From the NCBI GenBank assembly GCA_016792805.1, contig JAEUHX010000007.1, positions 1 to 64,000 of the forward strand: a stretch of 64,000 nucleotides of DNA, read 5' to 3'. The translations under genes were made by a program, and so were the position numbers. Position 1 is the first letter of the stretch, and the number at the start of each line of letters is the position of its first letter. Under the pieces are notes generated by a model. That model was given only the letters and a program-made list of their open reading frames with translations. It made no database searches and had not been told where the DNA came from. Positions 35,550 to 45,218 of this stretch are shown here, piece after piece. The stretch comes from Planctomycetota bacterium (GTDB lineage: Bacteria; Planctomycetota; UBA1135; JACQFD01).

Positions 35550-37145
35550 TTGAGAATCCTCCTCGCCGAGATCAGCCATAGGCGACGGCTTCGAGCAGCG
35601 CTGCTCGGAGGCCTGTTCGCGCTGTTCTATCTCGCATCGCGGCAGCCAGCCATGCGAGGTGACGGATACGTATTTGTTCAGCTGCTGGGACAGAAGGAGT
35701 ACGCCCACGCTCACCTTTTATATCTTCCGATCGTTGGCGCTCTGCAATCGCTACTCCAGATTTTCTTCGAATTGCGCCCCGAGACGGTGCTCCAGATTCT
35801 CTCGGCCCTTTGCGGCGGTGCCGTGGTGGGGCTGACAAGCCTCCTTGCCAACGAGTTCTTCGAGAAGCCGGCCCATTCGACCGCCGCAGCGCTCCTGTGC
35901 GGCTGTCTGGCTGGGACGTGGTTCCATGCAACAGCCACGGAACTTCATACATTTCACGCAGCCTTCGCGACGGCGGCGCTCATCGTCGCCGTCCGGTGGA
36001 TTCGCCTGGGTGACGTCTCGCGCGAGACTGCGACAGGACTGTTCTTCTGCCCGTTGCTTCTGGCTGGATCACACCTCTCGGGCATTTCGGGAGTCGCTGC
36101 GATCACCCTCGGACTGATCAGAAGCCGGCGGCGCCTCATTCCGGCCATCATGATTGCAGGGGGAGTTGCAACATATACGTTGGCCAATCTCGCCGTCCGA
36201 TCATACAGTCCTTCGCTCTCAGGCTACAATCAGGTCGTTCAAGAAGGTTGGCTTGCTCCGACGCTCGAAGACCCCGGGCGAATCTGGATTCTCATCCGCC
36301 AGGCCGCCATCGAGGCAGTTTTGTATAGCATGCCGGCGTCGATCCTTGCGTTGGCGGGGCTCCGGGAGATCTATAAGGTAGACCGCCTTCTCGCATGGAT
36401 GCTTGGGCTCTGGGTGCTCGGGTACACAGCCATTGCGCTGCCCATTGGCGACCCCTTCTTCGGTTCCTACTGGGTGCCGACGTTTCCAGTAGTGGCGATC
36501 CTCGCTGTGAAAGCCACGGAATCGTGGAGTGCTCGTTCGATAGGGGCGCTCGCCGCGATGGGGTGTTCGACGATTTCCGCGTTACTGGTTCGCGATGGAG
36601 CGTACTCATCTGCGCTGAGTGTGGCCGGGGGGGCGCTCCTATTCATGGCTTGTCACCACAATAAGAGACGAATTTCTGGAAACTCAACCTGGCTTCCGGC
36701 GACAGCCCTTTGTGTGTCGATCCTCACCATGCCTCAAGTGATTTTTGCGAGAGCCCCGTGGCAGGACGCAGCCATTCGCCCGCGCCTGGAAGAGTTCGTA
36801 CAAAGCCAGCCACCTGATGCTGCCTACCTCGTCGTGGAATCGGATCCCATCAGCGCTGCGGCTTGGCACAGTACGCTCGCGTCGTTGCGGCCCGGCAATT
36901 TCTATTGCCTTGCTTCGATCGACTACGAACGCCCCGACGTTGCGCAGCGAATAGCAGCAGCGATCCTTGAGAGGATTCGTCGCGGCTGGGAGACTCGAAG
37001 GCCGGTCATTCTCATCGGGGATGCCTCCAAGTTTGGAGCGAATGCTTCGTCGTCTCTGCTCCTCGCCAAGGTGAATCATTCATTTCTCTGGGAAACGCGC
37101 GTTGCACCGCTCGGCGAGTTTCGCGTGCTGAATGGATTTCGGTGA
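35550..37145 (+). CDS. Polytopic membrane protein, glycosyltransferase-C-like (DUF2723-like)
   Basis: A 531-residue protein with about eleven to twelve membrane segments and a C-terminal soluble domain (from ~400: AYLVVESDPISAAAWHSTLA, ILIGDASKFGANASSSLLLA). The first loop after helix 1 carries RQPAMRGDGYVFVQLLG with Asp in the place where GT-C enzymes keep catalytic acids. ATATELHTFHAAFATAALIV, with paired His/Glu, is the typical next loop of DUF2723-type membrane proteins. The start is a TTG at 35550 with a weak ribosome-binding site. The codon mix here is more AT-rich than in neighbouring genes. Glycosyl transfer from a lipid carrier is the best guess. Confidence 0.7.
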   Translation: MRILLAEISHRRRLRAALLGGLFALFYLASRQPAMRGDGYVFVQLLGQKEYAHAHLLYLPIVGALQSLLQIFFELRPETVLQILSALCGGAVVGLTSLLANEFFEKPAHSTAAALLCGCLAGTWFHATATELHTFHAAFATAALIVAVRWIRLGDVSRETATGLFFCPLLLAGSHLSGISGVAAITLGLIRSRRRLIPAIMIAGGVATYTLANLAVRSYSPSLSGYNQVVQEGWLAPTLEDPGRIWILIRQAAIEAVLYSMPASILALAGLREIYKVDRLLAWMLGLWVLGYTAIALPIGDPFFGSYWVPTFPVVAILAVKATESWSARSIGALAAMGCSTISALLVRDGAYSSALSVAGGALLFMACHHNKRRISGNSTWLPATALCVSILTMPQVIFARAPWQDAAIRPRLEEFVQSQPPDAAYLVVESDPISAAAWHSTLASLRPGNFYCLASIDYERPDVAQRIAAAILERIRRGWETRRPVILIGDASKFGANASSSLLLAKVNHSFLWETRVAPLGEFRVLNGFR

Positions 37146-37239
37146 GTTTCTCCCGCTGAGATCGGCGCCGCGCCCACCTCGACCAACGCATTCATGAGTG
37201 ACCCGGCCTATTCCCGGGCCACTTCCGCTCAGCGATTCG

Positions 37240-39177
37240 TCACAATCGCCCCAGCACGCGATCCAGGAACGAGATCACCTTGGGGTAGCAGTCGAGCCGA
37301 TTCTTGAGCTTCGCGATTCCGTGCCCTTCGTCCGGATAATAGAGAGCCTCCACCGGACGGCCGAGCTTCTTCAGCGCGGCTTCGATCTGCCTCGCCTCGC
37401 CCACCGGCACGCGCGGATCCTGCTCGCCGTGGATCACCAGCAGCGGCGCTTGGATCTTCTCGACGCGCGCCAGAGGCGAGATTTGTGCCAAGAACTCCCG
37501 GTCCGGTCCGGGGGCCGCAGCCGTCCCCGCCACCCCGTACTCGCTCTCACGGAGCTTGCGCCGGTAGCCGCTTGTGTTCTCGAGGAACGACACAAAATTG
37601 GCAATGCCCACCGTGTCAACTCCCGCAGCCCACAATTCCGGATAGAGCGTCAAGCAGGCAAGCGTCATGTAGCCGCCGTAGCTTCCGCCCATCACCACCA
37701 CGCGCTTGCTGTCGGACGTGCCGCTCTCCACAAGCCACTTCACCGCCGCTGCGCCATCCTTCACCGAATCCTCGCGCAGGCGAACGTCGTCGAGGTGGGT
37801 GAACGTGCGTCCGTAGCCTGTCGAGCCGCGCACGTTCGGCTGAAAGAAGGCGTAGCCGCATGCCACAAAATACTGCGCCAGCGAGCTGAAACTCGGCCGG
37901 CTCTGCCCTTCGGGGCCTCCGTGGAATTCCACGATCGTCGGCAGATTCCTCGCGCCCTTCGGACGATACAGAAGCGCCTCGATTTCGAGCCCATCGAAGG
38001 ATTTGTAGCGGACCGCTTCCGGCTCCACGAAGGTGCCGCGGTCGAGCCCCGCGAGGAATGCCTGCGTCAACCGCCGTTTCTCGCGCTTCTCGAGGTCATA
38101 CAGAAAAATATCCGTCGGATCGAGCGGCCCATTCATCGAGAAACCAACCCACGGCTTACCCTCGAGGAAATCCACAGAACCGGGCATTCCGATTCCGGTT
38201 GGCAGCGCGTGCCCCTTCATCGTCGCCGTGTCGAGAATCTCGATCTCGCGCCCGGCGTCCTTCGCCGTGCCGACGGCGAGCCACTTCCCGTCGCGCGATT
38301 GCGAGATCGACTCCACCTCAGCCTTCGGCGTCCGGATTTCCTCGCGCGCGCCCGTGTCGAGGTTCCAGCGGAAGAGCCCGTGGAACTCGCGCCCTTCATT
38401 GGTAATCACCCAGAGCGACTTCCCGTCGGCCGAGAACTCGGCGCGGTAGTCGGAGACGCCCTTATGCGGCGTCAGGTGCTTGCACTCTCTCGTGCTCAGA
38501 TCGAGAAGAAACAGATCATTGTCGATCGAGCCGTTCGCGCGCGAGAGCAGCAGCTTCCCGCCGTCCGGCGAGAATCCCTCCGAACTATACAATTCTCCCG
38601 GCTTCGCCTCGAAAACGCACTGCCGCGCGCCCGTCTCCACATCACACACATATACGTCGTTCGACGTCGGCGGCTCATCGCCCGCGCCCGTCGGGTCGGC
38701 CTTCTTCTTCGCGCGCCACGCCAGCACGTCTTTTTGTGTACGTGCGTTGCTCGACCAGGCGAGCTTCTTCCCATCCCACGACCAGCCGCCCCAGTCATGT
38801 TTGACATCGGGCGCCGCCGTCAGGTCGCGCATCTGGCTGCCGTCCGTCTTCACGAGCCAAATTTGGCTGTTCTCGTTGCCTCCGCTGTCGCGCGGCACCG
38901 CGATCCACTCGCCGACGGGCGCCGGAATCGCGCCCTGCGCGCGGTCGCTCCACCAGGTGACTTGCGTCGGCCATGCCGGCCCGTCGAGCGCGAGGCGCCA
39001 GACCTGCGCCGTCCCAGTCACCGAAGACAAGAAAATCGCACTCTTGCCGTCGGCGCTGAACCCCGAGAACGCGTTGCCGCGCACGTTGAGGTAGCGCTCG
39101 AGCTCGGGGCGCCCGGTGCTGGGACCGGGAATCTGCAGAAGAGCGAGGAGCAGGGAGGCAGCGATGGGATGGGCCAT
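37240..39177 (-). CDS. S9-family peptidase (prolyl-oligopeptidase/acylaminoacyl-peptidase type)
   Basis: A 645-residue protein. The ATG at 39177 starts a signal-like N terminus (MAHPIAASLLLALLQIPGPS). The first ~370 residues are a beta-propeller (FSADGKSAIFLSSVTGTAQV, WSWDGKKLAWSSNARTQKD, GFSPDGGKLLLSRANGSID). The catalytic alpha/beta-hydrolase domain has GGPEGQSRPSF, the nucleophile motif VVVMGGSYGGYMTLAC (GxSxG), VIHGEQDPRVPVGEA (Asp) and YPDEGHGI (His). It cleaves short peptides, probably in the periplasm. It is divergent from the permease at 39307. Confidence 0.93.
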   Translation of the reverse strand: MAHPIAASLLLALLQIPGPSTGRPELERYLNVRGNAFSGFSADGKSAIFLSSVTGTAQVWRLALDGPAWPTQVTWWSDRAQGAIPAPVGEWIAVPRDSGGNENSQIWLVKTDGSQMRDLTAAPDVKHDWGGWSWDGKKLAWSSNARTQKDVLAWRAKKKADPTGAGDEPPTSNDVYVCDVETGARQCVFEAKPGELYSSEGFSPDGGKLLLSRANGSIDNDLFLLDLSTRECKHLTPHKGVSDYRAEFSADGKSLWVITNEGREFHGLFRWNLDTGAREEIRTPKAEVESISQSRDGKWLAVGTAKDAGREIEILDTATMKGHALPTGIGMPGSVDFLEGKPWVGFSMNGPLDPTDIFLYDLEKREKRRLTQAFLAGLDRGTFVEPEAVRYKSFDGLEIEALLYRPKGARNLPTIVEFHGGPEGQSRPSFSSLAQYFVACGYAFFQPNVRGSTGYGRTFTHLDDVRLREDSVKDGAAAVKWLVESGTSDSKRVVVMGGSYGGYMTLACLTLYPELWAAGVDTVGIANFVSFLENTSGYRRKLRESEYGVAGTAAAPGPDREFLAQISPLARVEKIQAPLLVIHGEQDPRVPVGEARQIEAALKKLGRPVEALYYPDEGHGIAKLKNRLDCYPKVISFLDRVLGRL

Positions 39178-39306
39178 AGGTTCCACGGGGGCGCAGAATC
39201 GGGCCGGGCGCCCGATCGGGCAAGCGTCGCGTTGCGTACGCAGCCCGGGCTTTCAGCATGTTCACCGTCGCTTCGGCGCGCCTCCCGCGGAGGTATCCTC
39301 GGCATC

Positions 39307-40737
39307 TTGGCCGACGAACCCGCCTCCCGAACTCCACGGCGCGACCTCGGTCTTGCCACCTGCGCGCTGCTCGGGCTCACCACGATCGTCGGGAGCGGGA
39401 TCTTTGCGCTTCCGCCGATCCTGGCGCGCAACGTCGGCCCGCTTTCGTTTCTCGCGTTCGTTGCCGCCGCGGGAATTGTACTTTTCATCGGATTGATGAC
39501 GGCGGAGGCCGCCGGCACGACCGACAAGACTGGCGGAGCATACCAATACGCGCGGCAGGCCTTCGGCGCGCCGGTCGGCTTCGCCGTCGCCTGGCTTGCG
39601 TGGATCAATACCATTCTTGCCTGGGCCGGCGTCTCCGTGGCGCTCGTGAAGCTCCTCGAGCCGATCCATCCGTGGTTCGCCGACCCCACCCATGCGCGCC
39701 TGGCCGCGACCCTCGAGATTGCCGCGCTCGGGCTCGTGAACGCCGCGGGTGCGAAGCCGGGCGCCGCCGTTTCCAATATCCTCACCGTCGCGAAGCTCGT
39801 GCCGCTTGCGATTTTTGTGGTGATCGGCCTCTGTGCCTTTGACCCGGTGCGCTTCGCGGGGTCGGGGCAGACGCTGGCGGCCGCCGGCGCGGGTGGCCTC
39901 GCCGTCGCCGTGTATCGTTGCATCTACGCTGCGGGCGGCTTTGAGAATATTGGTATCATCGCAGGAGAGGTGCGCAATCCGCAGCGGGCGATTCCGAAGG
40001 CCGTCGTCGTCGCGATCGCTGCTTCGAGCACGCTCTACGCGTTCGTACAATTCGCTGCCGTCTCGAGCGTGCCCGATTTGGCGGCCGTTGCGCCCGCGAC
40101 GGGGCCCGGCTCGCTTTCGCTGCCGCTCGCGGCCGAGCAGGCGGCGACGCGCATCGGCTCCTCCGCCTTCGGCGCGCTCGTCTATCAGCTTCTATGGGTC
40201 GGCGCGATCGTCTCGATGTTCGGCTTCTGCTCGGGGATCGCGCTCGTCTCGCCGCGCTATTTATTTGCAATGGCGGAAGACCGATTTGTGCCCGCGGCCC
40301 TCGTGCGCACGACGGCGTCCGGCACGCCCGCCGTCGCCGTGCTCGCCGTTACGGCCGTCTCGATCGGGCTCGTCTGGGGCGCCGACTGGCTCTCCATGCT
40401 CGACGCCGCCGTGCTCTTCTCCCTCTGCCAGCACACGACCACCGTGCTCTCGGCGTGGCGGCTTCGGAGCAGCGTACCGAAGGAGGGGCGATTTGTTGCA
40501 CCCGGCGGAGCGCTTGTCCCGCTCGCGGCGCTGATCCTCATCGCCGGATTGGTGATGTTTGCATTTCGCCCGCCGGCGTGGCTCGCCCCTTACTATCCGA
40601 TCACCGTGCCCGACGGCGTCGACGCCATCGGCGCTCAGCATTTCGGCGCCCTTGCCGTGGTGCTCGGCCTGGGCGCTCTTGTAGCTTTCATATCGCGGCG
40701 GACGGCCTCGGCCGTGGGCGGCGCTCCGGGCGCCTGA
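39307..40737 (+). CDS. APC-family amino acid permease
   Basis: A 476-residue transporter with about twelve membrane segments. Family marks: ALLGLTTIVGSGIFALPPIL near the start, GGAYQYARQAFGAPVGFAVA (the substrate-site helix), FENIGIIAGEVRNPQRAIPK in helix 6-7, and FSLCQHTTTVLSAWRLRS. It imports or exchanges amino acids or polyamines; specificity is not readable. No ATG precedes the first helix. A TTG at 39307 with GGAGG 13 bases upstream is used as start, so the N terminus is uncertain. Divergent from the S9 peptidase, so the pair could serve peptide breakdown and uptake. Confidence 0.88.
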   Translation: MADEPASRTPRRDLGLATCALLGLTTIVGSGIFALPPILARNVGPLSFLAFVAAAGIVLFIGLMTAEAAGTTDKTGGAYQYARQAFGAPVGFAVAWLAWINTILAWAGVSVALVKLLEPIHPWFADPTHARLAATLEIAALGLVNAAGAKPGAAVSNILTVAKLVPLAIFVVIGLCAFDPVRFAGSGQTLAAAGAGGLAVAVYRCIYAAGGFENIGIIAGEVRNPQRAIPKAVVVAIAASSTLYAFVQFAAVSSVPDLAAVAPATGPGSLSLPLAAEQAATRIGSSAFGALVYQLLWVGAIVSMFGFCSGIALVSPRYLFAMAEDRFVPAALVRTTASGTPAVAVLAVTAVSIGLVWGADWLSMLDAAVLFSLCQHTTTVLSAWRLRSSVPKEGRFVAPGGALVPLAALILIAGLVMFAFRPPAWLAPYYPITVPDGVDAIGAQHFGALAVVLGLGALVAFISRRTASAVGGAPGA

Positions 40738-40825
40738 GCGCGCCGCGGCTCCCGCTCGGCGCCCCGAGGGCTCGCATTTTCGAGCCCGCCGCCGGAGACT
40801 CCGATGGACCCGAAATCCTCACACT

Positions 40826-41506
40826 ATGGCGCTTCACGAGCTTCGCATCTTCCGCCTCACGCCCGGTACAACGCCGCAGCGTCTCTTTCAATTCTTCCAT
40901 TGCGAGAGCGGCCCATGCCTCAAGGCCGCGCTTCGCGACGCGGGGATCTCCTTCGTCGCCTGCTGGAGCACGGCGGGCCGCAACGATGAAGTCGTCTGGA
41001 TTCGAGGCTTCGAGAACGCCGAGCACAAGCGGACGGCCGTCGATCGGCTTTACTCGAGCGCGCTCTGGAAGCAGCACCTCGAGCCGCAGGCAGACCAGCT
41101 CGTCGCGAGTGTCGAAGCGATCGACATGACACCGGTTCGATTCGACGAACTCCTCACGCGGCGCGGGCGCGGATTCCACGAGCTGCGCCATTACCGCCTC
41201 GCACCCGGCACGCTTCCCAAGATGCTCGACTTCTTCGAGGACGTGCGGCGCGTTGTGCCGCCCTACGGGGTCGTCGTGCACGCGTGGTGGACCGCCGTCG
41301 TCGACGGCACCGACCGGTTTTTGTGGCTTCGCGAGTTCGGCGACGCGGTGCATAAGGCGCGCGTCTCGAAAGAACTGTATGAAAGCTCGCGGTGGCTCAC
41401 GCACTTCAAACCGCGCACGATCGGCGTGATCGAAGAGCGGATTCTCAAGGATCTTGAGCCGGTGCCGGCGGAGCTCGTCGGCGGCTACGACGACGGCCCG
41501 AAATGA
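40826..41506 (+). CDS. NIPSNAP-domain protein (two tandem domains)
   Basis: A 226-residue protein built from two similar ferredoxin-like halves: MALHELRIFRLTPGTTPQRL with VWIRGFENAEHKRTAVDRLY, and FHELRHYRLAPGTLPKMLDF with LWLREFGDAVHKARVSKELY. NIPSNAP proteins are dimeric alpha/beta-barrel proteins of unclear role. The gene overlaps the following thioesterase by four bases (ATGA), pointing to a shared task. Confidence 0.88.
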   Translation: MALHELRIFRLTPGTTPQRLFQFFHCESGPCLKAALRDAGISFVACWSTAGRNDEVVWIRGFENAEHKRTAVDRLYSSALWKQHLEPQADQLVASVEAIDMTPVRFDELLTRRGRGFHELRHYRLAPGTLPKMLDFFEDVRRVVPPYGVVVHAWWTAVVDGTDRFLWLREFGDAVHKARVSKELYESSRWLTHFKPRTIGVIEERILKDLEPVPAELVGGYDDGPK

Positions 41507-41949
41507 ACGGCGACGGTCCCGGCGGGCTCCACGAGTTCGCCCATCGCCACGAACTCGTGGTCACGCTCCGCGACCTCGACGCGCTCGGGCATGCCAATAA
41601 TGCGGCGATCGTTACCTATCTCGAAGACGCGCGCACGGAATACCTGCTCGGGCGGCGCGGCATCCGAGACGTCCGGCAGTTCGATTTCATCCTCGCTCGC
41701 ACAGAGATCGACTATCGCACGCCCGCGATGCTGCACGAGCGGATCGAAGTGTTGATTCGGCCGATTCGAATCGGGACCAAGTCGTTCGACCTCGAGTACC
41801 TCGTGCGGGAAGTCGCCGCGGGGCGGCTGATCGCCGAGGCGAAGACTGTATTAGTGTCTTTTGACTTTGCGAAGAATGTGTCGGTCGCGATTCCGGAGGA
41901 GCTGCGCACGCTGCTCAACTGGGATTTGGAGCTCGGCGCCCATTCGTGA
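41503..41949 (+). CDS. Acyl-CoA thioesterase (hot-dog, 4HBT type)
   Basis: A 148-residue hot-dog protein with the 4HBT active-site pattern LRDLDALGHANNAAIVTYLE (D-x-x-G-H-x-N), followed by FDFILARTEIDYRTPAMLHE and IGTKSFDLEYLVRE. It hydrolyses acyl-CoA or acyl-carrier thioesters. Translation is coupled to the NIPSNAP gene. Its 3' end overlaps the convergent glycosyltransferase by 35 bp. Confidence 0.9.
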   Translation: MNGDGPGGLHEFAHRHELVVTLRDLDALGHANNAAIVTYLEDARTEYLLGRRGIRDVRQFDFILARTEIDYRTPAMLHERIEVLIRPIRIGTKSFDLEYLVREVAAGRLIAEAKTVLVSFDFAKNVSVAIPEELRTLLNWDLELGAHS

Positions 41950-43075
41950 ACATTCGAGCGACTTCCTGCGCCACATCGTAGGCGGCGCGCGGGCGCCCGA
42001 GGGCTTCGGCAGCGGCGCGCATCGCGGCGAGGCGCTTGCAGTCGGAAAGTAACGAATCGACCTTCCACGCGAGAGCCGGCAGATTGTTACATCGCACGGC
42101 CGCTCCGCGTTCGAGCAGGTGGTCGGAGTTGCGCTCCTCTTGGCCCGGGATCGGATTGACCACCACCATCGGGAGCGCGGAGGCCATCGCCTCGGAGGTC
42201 GTGAGCCCGCCCGATTTGCTGACGAGGAGATCGGCGGCGGCCATCCACTCATCCATTTCTGTGGTAAAGCCGACGGAGCGCAGGCGCGCGCGCCCGCCGG
42301 GAGCTTTCTCGGCAAGCCGCTCCAGCTTGCGGCGCAGCTCCTCGCCCTTGCCGCACAAAGCTATAATTTGCAGCGGAAGCTCCGAGCTGAGCAGCACCGG
42401 AACGATCTTCTCGACGGGGCCGACTCCGAAGCCGCCGGCCGACACGAGCACGACCGGCCGGTCGGCCTCGAGCCCATGTTTTGTGCGCATCGCGGCGCGG
42501 CTCTTCTTTTGTGCGAAAGCCGGTTTCACGGGAATTCCCGTGACGCGCACGTTCTCCGCCGGCACGCCGAGCTGGCTCAGGTGAACGCGCGTCTCCTCCA
42601 GCGCCACAAACCAGCGCTCGACGTTGCGAGCGAGCCACATGGCGTGCACGTCGAAATCGGTTACCACGACGGCCTGCGGGCAGGCGAGGCAGCCGCGCCC
42701 CTTCATCCACGAGAGGATTTCCGATGGGAGGAAGTGGGTGCTGACGGCGACGTCGGGCTTCTCCTTCTCGAGGAGCTTCACCAATCGAAGTGAATTGAGG
42801 CGATCGACGGCGAGCCGGCGCTTCTCATTTTTCCACGGCTTGTCGAGGGTGTCGTACAGCCATCCGAGAAGCCCCGGAGCGCGGTCGACGAGGTCAAGGT
42901 ACGCCTGCGCGTACACTTTTCGAAAGAGTGCCGTCGTGTGCTCGAGCGCATCGATGACCTTCACTTCTTTCGCGATCCCGAGCTCGCTCATGGCCTGCTC
43001 GAGCGCGCGTGCCGCCGCCACGTGCCCTCCGCCCGCCGAGGCGGCGAGGATGACCACTTTTCCAATCGGCGCCAC
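41915..43075 (-). CDS. MGDG-synthase/UgtP-like glycosyltransferase (GT28)
   Basis: A 386-residue GT-B enzyme resembling monogalactosyl- or processive diacylglycerol glycosyltransferases. The N-terminal domain has KVVILAASAGGGHVAAARAL, VDRAPGLLGWLYDTLDKPWK, VSTHFLPSEIL and VVTDFDVHAMWLARNVERWF. The C-terminal nucleotide-sugar domain has VLVSAGGFGVGPVEKIVPVL, AADLLVSKSGGLTTSEAMAS and VVNPIPGQEERNSDHLLERG. It adds sugar to diacylglycerol to make membrane glycolipid. The start is a GTG at 43075, four bases after the upstream stop, so it is the last gene of a three-gene operon. Confidence 0.9.
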   Translation of the reverse strand: MAPIGKVVILAASAGGGHVAAARALEQAMSELGIAKEVKVIDALEHTTALFRKVYAQAYLDLVDRAPGLLGWLYDTLDKPWKNEKRRLAVDRLNSLRLVKLLEKEKPDVAVSTHFLPSEILSWMKGRGCLACPQAVVVTDFDVHAMWLARNVERWFVALEETRVHLSQLGVPAENVRVTGIPVKPAFAQKKSRAAMRTKHGLEADRPVVLVSAGGFGVGPVEKIVPVLLSSELPLQIIALCGKGEELRRKLERLAEKAPGGRARLRSVGFTTEMDEWMAAADLLVSKSGGLTTSEAMASALPMVVVNPIPGQEERNSDHLLERGAAVRCNNLPALAWKVDSLLSDCKRLAAMRAAAEALGRPRAAYDVAQEVARMFTNGRRAPNPS

Positions 43076-43079
43076 GATG

Positions 43080-45218
43080 TTACCGAACGGCGCGGTAGAG
43101 CGTGAGGTGTGAGGCCGTGCAGGAGATCACTCCTTCGGGTACGGCCGACAGGTCGCCGAGGATTTGTGAGGGGAGCCAGCCGCCCGGGCGCGCTTCGAGG
43201 CGAAGCGGAATTTGTGTGAGCTCCGAGAGCCCGCCGCCGGCCTCATACAGCGTGATGCCGTGGTCGGTCGGCAGAGCCACAAAATGCTCGAGGAGCGCCG
43301 GCATCCCGAGGGCCGTCTCGCCCGGCGCCAGCTCGCGCTCCTCAGGGATGCGCGTTGCGAAGTCGAACGCGCGCAGGCTCTGTCCGGTGCGCGGCCGCGG
43401 ATTCAACAAAAACGCGCGGCTGCTGCGGGCTCCGACGAGCCGCGCATAGCGCGTCTCGCGCACGCGCGGCCGGCGGTCTTGCGGCGCGCCGTCGAAGGCG
43501 AAGGGGAGCGGCCAGCTCGCGAGACCGTCGGCGCACACTGTGAGCCGCGGGCGGAGCGCATATAGGTAATCGGAATCGCTCGGCGCGAGAACTGTGACTC
43601 CCGCGCCCGCCGCCGGCGCTGACCACTCATAGCCGGACGGTTCCTTCGCGCGCTGCGTTCGCAACAGATACTCGACCTCTCCGTCGAGCGGATCGACCGA
43701 GGCGACGACGCCGAGCTCCGTCGACAGCAGGACTCGTCCGCCCGAGTAGACGAGCGGGCTTGGAAGCACGGCGACCGTGCGCGCCATGGCTCGCCGCGGC
43801 TCGTCGGAGGAGCGCAGCACGCTTCCCTTGGCCAGCAACCGCTGGAAGATTCTCTCGCCGGTGCGCGGGTCGAAGGCCTCGATGGAAGTGGTGGTGTCTT
43901 CGCCAGCCAGGAAGGAAGCCGCAAAAAGGCGCCCGCCGATCAGCAGCACTCCATCGGCGAATTGTGGCACCGGCGGCGGCGCCGAAGGATCGTCGGCCAG
44001 CGGCTCCGTCGACGACTCGGCCGGCCGGCTTTCCGCCGACGCCTCGCCGATCGGCTTTCCATCGGGGCCTCGGAGCACATTTCCGGCGCGAGACCACAAA
44101 AGCCGCAGTTCCTGCGGCTCGCCGGGGCGCAGCTCGAAAGTGGCCAGCACACCGCCGACCGTGATGGCAATAAATCGGCCGTCGGCGGCGGGAAGCGCTC
44201 GGCGCCTTCCCGGGAAAATCAAGAATGCATCGGGATCGGCAGAGAGCCCGATCTGTACCGTCTTGCGGCCGCCGTCGCGGGGCTTTCCGGCCGCGGCCGC
44301 TTCGCCTCCCAGCGCCCGCAGCGAGAATCGCGCGCGCAATGAGCCGTCGTCGGCCGCAATCCACAGCAGCTCTGCGGCCGTCTGCACGAGGAATCCCGAC
44401 TCGAGCGCCAGGACGCGCCGCTCCACGGGTTCAATATTCGCGGGCTCGCTCGACGGCGGCAAAGCCACCCGCCACAATTCGGTGAGCGAGCGGATTGCCG
44501 CGCCGGGCTTCCCGCGCTCGGCGAGCGCAGCGAGGTGCTCCGCGAGAGTTCGTACTTGTCCGTGGAACGGGATCGAGGCTGCGAGATCGCCATCCCTCGC
44601 GATGCCCGCTGGCTCGTCGCCCATCTCACGCGCCGCGACCGCCGCCAGCAGCGCGAGCGACGCCCGCTCCTCGGGCGTCCCGCTGCCGCTCGCCAAGGCG
44701 CGCTCGGCTGCGGCGCGTGCGCCGGCCAAATCGCCGCGGGTGAACGCGTCGCCCGCGAATTGTGATAACACCAGGGCGGCGGCGCGCGTGCGCGGGAACC
44801 GCGCCGCACGCCCCACGGCCGTCTCCAGCGGCAGCCCGCTCGGCAGCTCCACGGCGGCGGCGCTCTCCGCATCGGTGAGATATATGTCAAGGGCGCCCGC
44901 GGTGAGGCACGCGGCGCGACGCCGAAGGTGCGCTGTGAGGTCGGTCAGCAGGCGCCCCTCAGCCTCCGCCGAGAGCGCCACAAGGCGAGAACCTACAGAT
45001 CCGACATCCGCGCACGCCTGCCGCAGGAGGCTGAATCCGCGCGCCGTCTCGCCCGCGGCGATGGCTTTCTCGCCTTCCTCGAGCTTCGCCCGCACGAGCG
45101 CGTCGGCGCGCGGCACGAACGCCTGGTTGCGCAGCGGTCCCTCGTCGCCGGGGATTCCCGTCTCCGGCTCCTGCAGCGTCAAAGCCACAGAAATAGAAAG
45201 CGCAACGAACGGCAGCAT
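43080..45218 (-). CDS. Secreted PQQ-like beta-propeller protein
   Basis: A 712-residue protein starting at the ATG at 45218 with a signal peptide (MLPFVALSISVALTLQ). An alpha-helical, TPR-like part (about residues 40-250; KLEEGEKAIAAGETARGFSL, EERASLALLAAVAAREMGDE) precedes a PQQ-like propeller (LLIGGRLFAASFLAG, IEAFDPRTGERIFQRLLAKG, VYSGGRVLLSTELGVVASVD, VDPLDGEVEYLLRTQ). Such proteins are usually periplasmic scaffolds or sensors, not quinoproteins. Its ATG overlaps the HAD-gene stop by one base (TAATG). Confidence 0.75.
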   Translation of the reverse strand: MLPFVALSISVALTLQEPETGIPGDEGPLRNQAFVPRADALVRAKLEEGEKAIAAGETARGFSLLRQACADVGSVGSRLVALSAEAEGRLLTDLTAHLRRRAACLTAGALDIYLTDAESAAAVELPSGLPLETAVGRAARFPRTRAAALVLSQFAGDAFTRGDLAGARAAAERALASGSGTPEERASLALLAAVAAREMGDEPAGIARDGDLAASIPFHGQVRTLAEHLAALAERGKPGAAIRSLTELWRVALPPSSEPANIEPVERRVLALESGFLVQTAAELLWIAADDGSLRARFSLRALGGEAAAAGKPRDGGRKTVQIGLSADPDAFLIFPGRRRALPAADGRFIAITVGGVLATFELRPGEPQELRLLWSRAGNVLRGPDGKPIGEASAESRPAESSTEPLADDPSAPPPVPQFADGVLLIGGRLFAASFLAGEDTTTSIEAFDPRTGERIFQRLLAKGSVLRSSDEPRRAMARTVAVLPSPLVYSGGRVLLSTELGVVASVDPLDGEVEYLLRTQRAKEPSGYEWSAPAAGAGVTVLAPSDSDYLYALRPRLTVCADGLASWPLPFAFDGAPQDRRPRVRETRYARLVGARSSRAFLLNPRPRTGQSLRAFDFATRIPEERELAPGETALGMPALLEHFVALPTDHGITLYEAGGGLSELTQIPLRLEARPGGWLPSQILGDLSAVPEGVISCTASHLTLYRAVR

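Noticed and set aside
37198..39300. Very long open frame on the plus strand running into the permease
   Set aside because: It lies antisense to the S9 peptidase (37240-39177), is Arg/His-rich and has no domain. The peptidase with an intact GxSxG motif is clearly the real gene. Only the part from 39307 on is coding.
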